The notes under the pieces: model-generated
What the model was told of the DNA's origin: nothing
The model's input: the letters and a program-made list of their open reading frames with translations, nothing else
Database searches by the model: none
Shown: positions 57,261 through 64,000 of the stretch, in pieces
Layout of the letters: every line of letters starts with the position of its first letter
How positions within the stretch are numbered: position 1 is the first letter of the stretch
Position numbers and translations under genes: made by a program
Assembly (NCBI GenBank): GCA_038528385.1
Contig: JBCBET010000002.1
Location: forward strand, 248,001 to 312,000
Reading direction: 5' to 3'
DNA length: 64,000 nt
Source: Shimia_B sp038528385
GTDB taxonomy: Bacteria; Pseudomonadota; Alphaproteobacteria; Rhodobacterales; Rhodobacteraceae

Positions 57261-57932
57261 ATGGCTGGTGAGATCCCTGATCTTCACGCCACGGTACGGA
57301 CGGGGACGGGCAAGGGGGCCGCCCGTCAAGCCCGCCGCAACGGCGACGTACCTGGCATCGTATTCGGTGGCGACACCGATCCGCTCCCCATCACGATCCC
57401 CTTCAACACGCTCCTGACGAAGCTGCGCCAGGGCCGGTTCAAGGCCACGCTCTTCAACATGAAGGTCGAGGGCCATGACGACGTGCGCGTGATCTGCCGC
57501 GACGTGCAGCGCGACGTGGTCAAGGATCTGCCCACCCATGTGGACTTCATGCGCCTCAAGCGCACCACGAAGATCGCGCTCTTCATCCCCGTGGAATTCC
57601 AGGGCGAGGACGAAGCGCCGGGCGCCAAGAAGGGCGGCGTGCTCACGGTCGTGCGCCCCGAGGTGGAGCTCGTCGTGACCGCCGGCGACATTCCCGAGAG
57701 CCTCACCGCCGACATCTCCGGCATGGAGATCGGCGACACGCTCACCATCTCCGACATCACGTTGCCTGCGGGCGCCACGCCCACCATCGACCGGGACTTC
57801 GTGATCGCCAACATGCAGCCGCCCTCGGGCCTCGCCTCCCAGAAGGACGAGGACGAAGAGGGCGCCGAGGAGGTGGCCGCCGACGAGGTCGAAGCCACCG
57901 CACAGGGCACCGAGGAGGGCGGCGAGGCGTGA
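57261..57932 (+). CDS. rplY: 50S ribosomal protein L25/general stress protein Ctc
   Basis: A 223-residue long-form L25 (Ctc type). The N-terminal 5S rRNA-binding domain begins HATVRTGTGKGAARQARRNG (residues 8-27) and KATLFNMKVEGHDDVRV; the C-terminal beta-domain includes VVRPEVELVVTAGDIPE and LPAGATPTIDRDFVIANMQPPSG, followed by an acidic tail EDEEGAEEVAADEVEAT. L25 binds 5S rRNA in the large subunit. A terminator follows. Confidence 0.95.
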   Translation: MAGEIPDLHATVRTGTGKGAARQARRNGDVPGIVFGGDTDPLPITIPFNTLLTKLRQGRFKATLFNMKVEGHDDVRVICRDVQRDVVKDLPTHVDFMRLKRTTKIALFIPVEFQGEDEAPGAKKGGVLTVVRPEVELVVTAGDIPESLTADISGMEIGDTLTISDITLPAGATPTIDRDFVIANMQPPSGLASQKDEDEEGAEEVAADEVEATAQGTEEGGEA

Positions 57933-57956
57933 GCCTCACGCCCGTCGCGCGAAACG

Positions 57957-57984
57957 AGGGCTCCCGTTGCGGGGGCCCTTTTTC
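57957..57984 (+). terminator. Rho-independent terminator after rplY
   Basis: AGGGCTCCCG (57957-57966) pairs with CGGGGGCCCT (57970-57979) around TTG, followed by TTTTC. It separates rplY from the DUF3592-like gene. Confidence 0.88.
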
Positions 57985-58014
57985 GTCCGCGCCCCGCGGC
58001 CTACGTGAGGGGCT

Positions 58015-58449
58015 ATGACGCTCAATCCCTTCGATCCCGAGGGCCGGTTCTACTGGGGCCTCGGCGCGCTCGCCGTGGGCGCGCTCTTTGCCTGCGTGGG
58101 GTTGTTCTTCGGGCTCAATGCCCTCCTGTTCTCCACCCGGGCGGAGGCCGTGGAGGTCACCGTGGTCGCCCTGGCGGAACGCGAAGGCCAGAACGCCCAG
58201 CGCCTCGCGCCGGTCTTCGAGGTCCGGCGCGGCGAGGAGGTGATCCGGGATATCTCCTCCACCGCGCGGCTGCACCCCACCCACAGCGTGGGCGACCGGG
58301 AGGCGGGCTATCTCCAGATCTCGAACGGGCGCATCGAGACGGCCACGACGCTCCGCGACGCGCGCCGCTTCGGCACGACCATGGGCGCGCTGGGGCTCGG
58401 CATCGGGCTCTTCGGGCTCTTCCTCTTGCGGCGCAGACCGGCGCCCTAG
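58015..58449 (+). CDS. DUF3592-like membrane protein
   Basis: A 144-residue protein with membrane helices at both ends (residues 15-38 and 122-137) and a beta-rich stretch between them (VEVTVVALAEREGQNAQ ... FEVRRGEEVIRDISSTARLHP). Such TM-beta-TM proteins resemble DUF3592 and are common orphan membrane proteins. It follows rplY and ends overlapping the next gene on the other strand by four bases. Function unknown. Confidence 0.75.
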   Translation: MTLNPFDPEGRFYWGLGALAVGALFACVGLFFGLNALLFSTRAEAVEVTVVALAEREGQNAQRLAPVFEVRRGEEVIRDISSTARLHPTHSVGDREAGYLQISNGRIETATTLRDARRFGTTMGALGLGIGLFGLFLLRRRPAP

Positions 58450-59018
58450 CGCGCCGCCCGGCCTGCCCGCGGCAGCCGCAAAAGGCGCAGCGTGCGCCGC
58501 GTCCGGATCGCCCAGCCGAGCGCCGCGAGGGCTGCGAGGAGGAGGAGGGCCTTCGAAACGCCTCCCATCGTCCCCTCGATGAGCCAGGCATGGGGCAGCG
58601 TCGTCCCCACCGCCACCGACACGAGCGCCCCATGGACCAGCCGCCGCGCCCGGCCATGCCGGAGCGCCGCGGCGCAGGCGGCGGCGACGAGCGCCCACAT
58701 CGCCACCACCCCCCAGGCGGAGAACGGCGCGGGCGAGGTGAAGGTGAGCGCGTCGACGACGTCCGGCGGGCTCGTGATCCAGAGCCCGCCCACATGGACA
58801 CTGACGAGGGCCGCCGTGAGAAGGCCGAGCACCACGTGCACGCGCCGGCTGCGCGACGCGCCGAGCCCCGGCAGGAGCCCCGCCGCGAGGAGCGGCTGAC
58901 CCACCATAAGGATGAGCGCGAGAACGCCCGCGAAGCTCGCGGCGATGTAGACGGGCTGCCGGTAGGCGAGGTACGGGCTCGCCGCCGCCTCCGCCAGCGC
59001 GAAGGCCCCGAGCGCCAC
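58446..59018 (-). CDS. Ferric-reductase-like transmembrane protein
   Basis: A 190-residue membrane protein with about six helices. Paired His residues in RVHVVLGLLTAALVSVHVGG and RRLVHGALVSVAVGTTLPHA fit the haem-b ligands of the ferric-reductase-like/MsrQ-type membrane domain. The start is unclear: GTG at 59018 is the first start codon, but the hydrophobic run continues upstream as in a longer helix. It lies 22 bases downstream of the Tat-exported dioxygenase-like gene, so the two probably work together. Confidence 0.75.
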   Translation of the reverse strand: MALGAFALAEAAASPYLAYRQPVYIAASFAGVLALILMVGQPLLAAGLLPGLGASRSRRVHVVLGLLTAALVSVHVGGLWITSPPDVVDALTFTSPAPFSAWGVVAMWALVAAACAAALRHGRARRLVHGALVSVAVGTTLPHAWLIEGTMGGVSKALLLLAALAALGWAIRTRRTLRLLRLPRAGRAAR

Positions 59019-59040
59019 GAGGCCCGCCGCGAGCAGCGCC

Positions 59041-59544
59041 CTAGGCAGGGGTCAGCACGAAATCGACGAAGAGCGACGTGTCCGACGACGACGCCATGAG
59101 CGGGCGCAGGAAGACGGTCTCGAACCCGCCACCGCCGAAGGCCGTGTCTTCGCCCGCGTCATAGGCCAGGTGCCCATGGGCCTGTCCGAAGGCGGGCACG
59201 ATCTGCGGGATATCGAGGGAAAAGAGCCCGTCGGCATCCGTCAGCGTGGCCCCGTGGGAGTGCCAGTCCCGCTCGTGCCCCTCGGTCGTGTGCGCCCATA
59301 TCTGGATGCGGCGCCCGGGCAGGGCGGCCCCGTCGCCCGCGCGGCGTACGCGGCCTTCCATGGTGAACCCGCCTCCGCCGATCCGCTCCATGATGGCGGC
59401 GCCGGGGGTGTAGTTGTTGGCCCCGCCGCGCATGGTGGGCGTGGGGGCGAGCCCCGCTGCCCGGGCCGGGAGGGGGAGCGCGGTGGCAAGCGACGCCCCG
59501 GCGGCGAGCGCGAGGAAGCGGCGGCGGTTGGACGGGCGGATCAT
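59041..59544 (-). CDS. Tat-exported intradiol dioxygenase-like protein
   Basis: A 167-residue protein. The N-terminus carries a twin-arginine signal (SNRRRFLALAAGASLATALP), and the mature part resembles the beta-sandwich of intradiol ring-cleavage dioxygenases or related transthyretin-like carbohydrate proteins: RRIQIWAHTTEGHERDW, TDADGLFSLDIPQIVPAFGQ and HGHLAYDAG with a His-x-His. The usual full 2-His/2-Tyr iron site is not seen. GGAG precedes the ATG at 59544. It is paired with the haem-type membrane protein. Confidence 0.76.
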   Translation of the reverse strand: MIRPSNRRRFLALAAGASLATALPLPARAAGLAPTPTMRGGANNYTPGAAIMERIGGGGFTMEGRVRRAGDGAALPGRRIQIWAHTTEGHERDWHSHGATLTDADGLFSLDIPQIVPAFGQAHGHLAYDAGEDTAFGGGGFETVFLRPLMASSSDTSLFVDFVLTPA

Positions 59545-59696
59545 GGCAGGCTCCGTGGGGTTTGGCCCAGTATAGCGGCCAGCCGTGCGTCCCGCGCCCC
59601 ACAGCTTTGTGAGGCAGGCGGCGGGCGGCGGGCATCGGCTATGTTCTGCCACGGGTCGCTGTGCTAGGCCCGCTCCGCACAGTCTTGGAGCCCCCG

Positions 59697-60383
59697 ATGC
59701 AGCTCTTTGTAGGTCTCGGAAATCCCGGCGCGAAATACGCGCAGAACCGGCACAATATCGGCTGGATGGCGGTGGAGCGCATCGCGGAGGATCACGGCTT
59801 CTCGCCCTGGCGGTCCAAGTTCCAGGGCACGGTGTCCGAGGGCACGCTCGGCGGGGAGAAGGTGCTGCTCCTGAAGCCCGAGACCTTCATGAACAAGTCC
59901 GGCCAGAGCGTGGGCGAGGCCATGCGCTTCTACAAGCTCGCGCCCGGGGACGTGACCGTCTTCCACGACGAGCTCGATCTCGCGCCGGGCAGGCTCAAGG
60001 TGAAGCGGGGCGGCGGCCATGCGGGCCATAACGGGCTCCGCTCGCTCCACGCCCATATCGGGGAGGATTATGCCCGCGTGCGGCTGGGCATCGGGCATCC
60101 GGGCCACAAGGACGCCGTGCCGGGATACGTGCTGCGCGATTTTCCGAAGGCGGACGCGGACTGGCTCGAAGACCTCATGCGAGGGATTTCCGACGGGGCG
60201 GCGGAGCTCGCCCGCGGCGATGCGGGCCGGTTCATGAACGCGGTCTCGCTGCGCATTGCGCCGCCCCGCTCCGGCGGGGGGAAGGCGAAGGCCCCGGAGG
60301 CCGCAGAGCCGGCCCCGCAGGGGGCAGAGCAAGAGCCCGACGGTCGCTCCCCCCTTCAGAAACTCGTGGACCGCTTCCGGTGA
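59697..60383 (+). CDS. pth: Peptidyl-tRNA hydrolase
   Basis: A 228-residue enzyme that frees tRNA from peptidyl-tRNA dropped from ribosomes. The motifs LFVGLGNPGAKYAQNRHNIG (NRHNIG with the catalytic His), PETFMNKSGQSV and FHDELDLAPG (with catalytic Asp and Asn) are clear. About 40 residues of a low-complexity, Ala/Glu/Pro-rich tail are added compared with E. coli Pth. The ATG at 59697 gives the normal start MQLFVGL. The following gene overlaps it. Confidence 0.95.
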   Translation: MQLFVGLGNPGAKYAQNRHNIGWMAVERIAEDHGFSPWRSKFQGTVSEGTLGGEKVLLLKPETFMNKSGQSVGEAMRFYKLAPGDVTVFHDELDLAPGRLKVKRGGGHAGHNGLRSLHAHIGEDYARVRLGIGHPGHKDAVPGYVLRDFPKADADWLEDLMRGISDGAAELARGDAGRFMNAVSLRIAPPRSGGGKAKAPEAAEPAPQGAEQEPDGRSPLQKLVDRFR

Positions 60384-61450
60384 CACCCGCGCTCGAGGCG
60401 GCCTTCGCGGAGCAGGCGCGGGCCTGTTCCGCGCTGGGCTCGCCCTTCATGGCGCGGATGCTGCCCTTGGTGCCGGGCGCCGTGGCCGAGGGCAGCGCGC
60501 TTGCCGCGCGGCTCCTGGCCTTCGATCCCGCGCGGCTCGGGCCCTCGGGCGACAGCGTGCCGCTGCGCCTGGCGGGCGCGCTCCATCACCTGCATCTGCG
60601 CGGGGCCTCGCAGGCGCTCGGCGCGGTCTACCCGCCAGAGCGCGCGTCCGAGGCCGCGCTGTCGGCGGCGCTCTCAGCGGCGTTCGCGGCGCACGAGGCC
60701 AACCTCCTCGCGCTGCTCGAAAGCCCGCCCCAGACGAACGAGGTGCGCCGTGCCGCCGTGCTCATCGCCGCGGGGCATTGGCTCACGGCGCGGCTCGCGC
60801 GCCCGCTCGTGCTGTCGGAGGTCGGCTGCTCGGCGGGGCTCAATCTCAACTGGGACTTCTTTCGGCTCGAGGAGGCGGGGCAGGGGCTGGGCCCGCTCCG
60901 CTCCCCCGTCCGGCTCACGCCCGACTGGCGTGGGAGCCCGCCCGTGGCCTGCCCGGCCTACGTGGCGGAGGCGCGCGGCGTGGACCTGGGGCCCATCGAC
61001 GTGCGCGACCCCGCTGAGGAGACGCGTCTCCTCTCCTACCTCTGGCCCGACCAGCCGGAGCGGCTCGCGCTCACCCGCGCCGCGATCGGGCTCATGAAGG
61101 CGCCGGACACCGAGGCCGTGATCGAGGCCGGCGATGCGCTCGCATGGCTGCCGGGGCGTCTGGCCGGGCGCGCGGGCCACGCGCACATGGTCTATTCCAC
61201 CGTGGCCTGGCAGTACCTGCCGGAGACCGCGCAGGCGAAGGGCGCGGCCCTGATCGCCGCGGCCGGCGCGCGCGCCACTGAGAACACGCCGCTCGCCTGG
61301 TTCACGATGGAAGCTGACGGCGCGGAGCCGGGCGCGGCCCTCACCATGCACCTGTGGCCCGGCGGCGCGACGCTCGATTTCGGGCGCGCCGATTTCCACG
61401 GGCGGTGGGTCGACTGGCGCGCGCCGGACCCTGCGTCACGCTTGCCCTGA
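60380..61450 (+). CDS. DUF2332 family protein
   Basis: A 356-residue protein that fits my memory of DUF2332: the start AAFAEQARACSALGSPFMARML, the middle VLSEVGCSAGLNLNWDFF, and a C-terminal WFTMEADGAEPGAALTMHLW. Its SxGxNL(N) part resembles a SAM-dependent methyltransferase fold, but that is not certain. The start is GTG, overlapping the pth stop by four bases. Function unknown. Confidence 0.82.
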   Translation: MTPALEAAFAEQARACSALGSPFMARMLPLVPGAVAEGSALAARLLAFDPARLGPSGDSVPLRLAGALHHLHLRGASQALGAVYPPERASEAALSAALSAAFAAHEANLLALLESPPQTNEVRRAAVLIAAGHWLTARLARPLVLSEVGCSAGLNLNWDFFRLEEAGQGLGPLRSPVRLTPDWRGSPPVACPAYVAEARGVDLGPIDVRDPAEETRLLSYLWPDQPERLALTRAAIGLMKAPDTEAVIEAGDALAWLPGRLAGRAGHAHMVYSTVAWQYLPETAQAKGAALIAAAGARATENTPLAWFTMEADGAEPGAALTMHLWPGGATLDFGRADFHGRWVDWRAPDPASRLP

Positions 61451-61491
61451 GCGCCCGCGCGCGCACTCTGTGGGCCACAGGGGAGGACGAC

Positions 61492-62661
61492 ATGCTCAAG
61501 TGGTTCATTCGGGGCGCCGCGGCGCTCGCAGTCGCGGCTCTTGTGGCCGGGCTCGCCTACCGCGACCGCATTGCGCAGCTTCTGGCGGTCAATTCGCTCT
61601 TCGACGACGACGTGATCGTGGAGAATTTCTCCCGCATGCCGGAGCTTTTCTACGCCACCCCCCTCGCCGCCTCCGCCACGCCCGCGCCGCTGCCGCGCGG
61701 TGCGGAGATGGCGCTGCCTGCGGGCTACGAGGCGTTCGTGGCCGCGCGCGGCCTCACCTCTCTTCTCGTCCTCAAAGACGGCGCCATCGTCCACGAGGCC
61801 TACTATCAGGGCACCGATGCGGACGACCTGCGCATCTCATGGTCGGTGGCCAAGAGCTACCTCTCCACGCTCATCGGCACGGCCGTCGACCGGGGGGAGA
61901 TCGCCTCCCTCGAGGACCCGGTCACCGACTACGCGCCCGCCATGGCGGGGACGGCCTATGACGGCGCGCGCGTCATCGACGTGCTCCGCATGCAATCGGG
62001 CGCGCTCTTCGACGAGCGCTACAAGGTCTTTTCGAGCGATATCAACCGCATGGGTCGCGTCCTTGCGCTCGGCGCCTCCATGGATGACTTCGCCCAAGGC
62101 ATCACCGAGACGCGCCGCGCGCCGGGCGAGCGGTTCGAGTACGTCTCCATCGACACCCACGTGCTGGGGATGGTGCTGCGCGGGGCCACGGGCCGCTCTG
62201 TGGTGGCGCTCATGGAGGAGCGTCTCACCGGCCCGCTGGGGATAGAGGCGGAGGGCGCCTACATCACCGACGGCCGCGGCGTGGCCTTCGTGCTGGGCGG
62301 GCTCAACTTCACCACGCGCGACTATGCCCGCTTCGGGCAGATGATCATGCAGGGCGGCACCTGGCGGGGCGAGCGCATCGTCTCCGAGAGCTGGCTCCGC
62401 GCCGCCACGCGCCCCAGCGCCACCACCGCGCCGGGCGCGATCCGTTACGGCTACCAATGGTGGATTCCGGCGGATGCCGACATATCCGATCCCGACCACG
62501 CCTTCATGGGCCGTGGCATTTACGGTCAGCACCTCTATGTGGACCCGAAAGCCAATGTCGTGATCGTGCAGACGGCCGGCGATCGGGAGTTCGACGCGCC
62601 GGGCATCACCGCCGGCTATATCGACTTCTTCCGAGCGCTCGTCGCCGCCACGGAGGAATGA
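61492..62661 (+). CDS. Membrane-anchored serine hydrolase, beta-lactamase family
   Basis: A 389-residue protein with an N-terminal membrane anchor (FIRGAAALAVAALVAGLAY, residues 4-22) and a serine-beta-lactamase-like domain. The catalytic SxxK motif is SWSVAKSYLS (Ser and Lys three apart), a YVSIDTHVLGM stretch supplies the tyrosine motif, and an HLYVDP region lies near the end. It is a class C-like esterase or penicillin-binding-type hydrolase of unknown substrate. GGGGAGGAC precedes the ATG. A DUF2237 gene is coupled to its stop. Confidence 0.85.
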   Translation: MLKWFIRGAAALAVAALVAGLAYRDRIAQLLAVNSLFDDDVIVENFSRMPELFYATPLAASATPAPLPRGAEMALPAGYEAFVAARGLTSLLVLKDGAIVHEAYYQGTDADDLRISWSVAKSYLSTLIGTAVDRGEIASLEDPVTDYAPAMAGTAYDGARVIDVLRMQSGALFDERYKVFSSDINRMGRVLALGASMDDFAQGITETRRAPGERFEYVSIDTHVLGMVLRGATGRSVVALMEERLTGPLGIEAEGAYITDGRGVAFVLGGLNFTTRDYARFGQMIMQGGTWRGERIVSESWLRAATRPSATTAPGAIRYGYQWWIPADADISDPDHAFMGRGIYGQHLYVDPKANVVIVQTAGDREFDAPGITAGYIDFFRALVAATEE

Positions 62662-63044
62662 TGCTCGAAAAAGACCCATCCGAGAACGTGCTGGGCGGCC
62701 CGCTCTCACCTTGCTCGCTCGACCCGCTCACCGGTTTCTTCCGAGACGGGGCCTGCAACACCTGCGTCGAGGACCAGGGCAGCCACACCGTCTGCGCCAT
62801 TCTCACCGAGGAATTTCTCGCCTATTCGAAATACGTGGGCAACGACCTGAGCACCCCGCGGCCCGAGTTCCGCTTTCCAGGATTGAAGCCCGGCGATCAG
62901 TGGTGCCTGTGCGCGGGCCGCTTCATGCAGGCCCACGAGGAGGGCTGCGCGCCGCAGGTCAAGCTCGAGGCGACGCATAAACGCGCGCTCGAGGTGGTGC
63001 CGCTCGAGGTGCTGGAGGCCCACGCCATCCGCACGCTGGGCTGA
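62661..63044 (+). CDS. DUF2237 family protein
   Basis: A 127-residue protein matching DUF2237: SPCSLDPLTGFFRDGACNT near the start, then DQGSHTVCAILTEEFLAYSK and PGLKPGDQWCLCAGRF. Four or more conserved Cys (Cys18, Cys33, Cys36, Cys46, Cys82 and Cys84) may bind metal or be redox-active. The ATG at 62661 is four bases after GGAGG and overlaps the hydrolase stop; 62658 is an alternative start. msrA lies downstream. Function unknown. Confidence 0.86.
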   Translation: MLEKDPSENVLGGPLSPCSLDPLTGFFRDGACNTCVEDQGSHTVCAILTEEFLAYSKYVGNDLSTPRPEFRFPGLKPGDQWCLCAGRFMQAHEEGCAPQVKLEATHKRALEVVPLEVLEAHAIRTLG

Positions 63045-63136
63045 GGCGCGCGGGCATCGCCGGGACGTGAGGCCGCGCCCCTTCGCGCGCGGGGCTTCAC
63101 CGCCTATATCTACCGTGACCCAGATTGGAGGACGCG

Positions 63137-63787
63137 ATGTTCGGATTGATGTTCAAAACGCCGGAGATGGTGACGGAGGACGGCGCACTGCCCGGCCGGG
63201 CGGAGCCCATTCCCACCGCCGCCACGCATTTCGTGACCGGCGTGCCGCTCCAGGGCGAGGTGCCCGAGGGCCACGAGGTGGCCGTCTTCGGCATGGGCTG
63301 CTTCTGGGGGGTGGAGCGGATGTTCTGGGGCCTCGAGGGCGTCCATGTCACCGCGGTGGGCTACGCGGGCGGCTACACGCCCCATGCCACCTACGAGGAG
63401 GTCTGCTCCGGCCGCACGGGCCACAACGAGGTGGTGCGCGTGGTCTACGACCCCGCCGTCATCTCCTACGAGGCGCTGCTCAAGGTTTTCTGGGAGGGAC
63501 ACGACCCCACCCAGGGCATGCGCCAGGGCAACGATCGCGGCACGCAATACCGCTCCGGCATCTACGTCACCTCCGCGGCGCAGAAAGCGGCGGCGGAGGC
63601 CTCCCGCACGGCCTTTGCGCCCCGGCTCGAGGCGTCGGGCTACGGGCCGATCACCACCGAGATCCTCGAGGCGGGCCCGTTCTACTACGCCGAGGAGTAC
63701 CACCAGCAATACCTGGCCAAGAACCCGAACGGCTATTGCGGGATCGGCGGCACGGGCGTGACCTGCCCCATCGGCACCGGAGTGTGA
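63137..63787 (+). CDS. msrA: Peptide methionine sulfoxide reductase A
   Basis: A 216-residue enzyme that reduces methionine-S-sulfoxide in proteins. The catalytic Cys is in GMGCFWGVERMFW (residue 53-65), and two resolving Cys lie in the C-terminal NGYCGIGGTGVTCPIG. The fold shows GYAGGYTPHATYEEVCSGRTGH. GGAGG lies five bases before the ATG at 63137, preferred over a TTG at 63125. A tandem 11-bp repeat covers its stop codon. Confidence 0.96.
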   Translation: MFGLMFKTPEMVTEDGALPGRAEPIPTAATHFVTGVPLQGEVPEGHEVAVFGMGCFWGVERMFWGLEGVHVTAVGYAGGYTPHATYEEVCSGRTGHNEVVRVVYDPAVISYEALLKVFWEGHDPTQGMRQGNDRGTQYRSGIYVTSAAQKAAAEASRTAFAPRLEASGYGPITTEILEAGPFYYAEEYHQQYLAKNPNGYCGIGGTGVTCPIGTGV

Positions 63788-63836
63788 CGGGGGTGTGACG
63801 GGGGTCTGACCGGGGTCTGGGCGGGGTCCGATCAGG
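63782..63836. repeat. Tandem 11-bp repeat after msrA
   Basis: Five contiguous units of 11 bases: GTGTGACGGGG (63782-63792 and 63793-63803), then diverging GTCTGACCGGG, GTCTGGGCGGG and GTCCGATCAGG. The first unit contains the msrA stop codon TGA. An 11-base period is close to one DNA turn. Confidence 0.85.
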
Positions 63837-63910
63837 GCTGACCGGCTTAGCACTGGCGCCTTTTCACGGCCTCTTGTAGCAGGCGGGCACCCCTAGACGG
63901 AGTGCCCGCC

Positions 63911-64000
63911 ATGCCCACCTATACCGCGCTGACCACGCTTGCGGGCCAGCCCTCCGCCGAGAAGCTGGGCGAGGCGCTCGAGCGGCTCGAGCCTGCGCCC
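63911..64000 (+). CDS. prmA: Ribosomal protein L11 methyltransferase (5' end)
   Basis: The first 30 residues of a protein, MPTYTALTTLAGQPSAEKLG followed by EALERLEPAP, cut by the window end. This resembles the N-terminus of roseobacter PrmA, the SAM-dependent enzyme that trimethylates lysines on L11. The SAM-binding domain lies outside the window, so the call rests on the start alone. It is 123 bases after msrA. Confidence 0.7.
   Translation, partial: MPTYTALTTLAGQPSAEKLGEALERLEPAP

Overview
The window is a high-GC, gene-dense stretch of chromosome from an alphaproteobacterium, most likely a Rhodobacterales (roseobacter-type) marine or halotolerant species. The main pointers are a SAM/SAH-class riboswitch in front of metK (a class known from Rhodobacterales), the divergent irr / fabA-fabB-fabI block, the hsp20-DUF1150 pair, the order aroA-cmk-(...)-rpsA-ihfB-lapA-trpF-trpB, and the order miaB-phoH-ybeY-corC-lnt-metK-trmB. 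No rRNA, tRNA, CRISPR array, integrase, transposase or prophage gene was recognised. This reads as a core chromosomal region with small accessory insertions.

Layout. 1-6.3 kb: 3' end of phnM, an EamA exporter, a secreted hydrolase, purEK (reverse), DUF465, a heat-shock unit hsp20-DUF1150-phzF and a secreted orphan. 6.3-9.8 kb: a TRAP transporter dctPQM (reverse) with an intergenic hairpin cluster behind dctP. 10-11.8 kb: a TetR-PspA-YiaAB-like envelope-stress unit with four matching 15-bp palindromes. 11.8-20 kb: catabolic and resistance genes on the reverse strand (enolase-superfamily enzyme, Zn-alcohol dehydrogenase, TetA-like MFS, pcaD-like, EEP nuclease, Thr/Ser dehydratase, hydrolase, haloacid dehalogenase). 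20.2-24.2 kb: fatty-acid genes fabI, fabB, fabA facing irr. 24.3-34.8 kb: a GT2-like protein, then miaB, an OmpA-like/lipoprotein pair, phoH, a TauD-type dioxygenase, ybeY, corC, lnt, riboswitch, metK and trmB.

35.1-47.7 kb: aroA-cmk, a 5.6-kb accessory insertion (acidic beta-helix protein, aldo/keto reductase, DUF2130, degenerate repeats, orphan membrane protein), then rpsA, ihfB, lapA, trpF, a 76-aa conserved protein and trpB. 47.9-50.1 kb: a compact cassette coding for a secreted EF-hand protein with a 72-residue poly-Asp tail, a secreted PepSY-like protein with Asp/Gly-block tail, a two-TM LuxR-type regulator, and two small proteins. 50.1-57 kb: two MFS transporters, a lipase-like hydrolase, a MarR/nitroreductase operon with a perfect operator, lldD and a sulfotransferase-like gene. 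57.2-64 kb: rplY, a DUF3592-like protein, a ferric-reductase-like membrane protein with a Tat-exported dioxygenase-like partner, pth, DUF2332, a serine hydrolase, DUF2237, msrA and the start of prmA.

The best candidates for something undescribed are the poly-Asp/PepSY/membrane-LuxR cassette (47.9-49.5 kb), the OmpA-like protein and lipoprotein that share a 33-residue Cys/Trp/Asp-rich domain (26.7-27.7 kb), the TetR-PspA unit (10-11.8 kb), the acidic beta-helix protein with its DGxxxDExxxGDI-like repeat (37.2-38.6 kb), and several families of intergenic paired hairpins scattered across the window. All statements rest on reading the sequence and remembered family features. No database search was possible.
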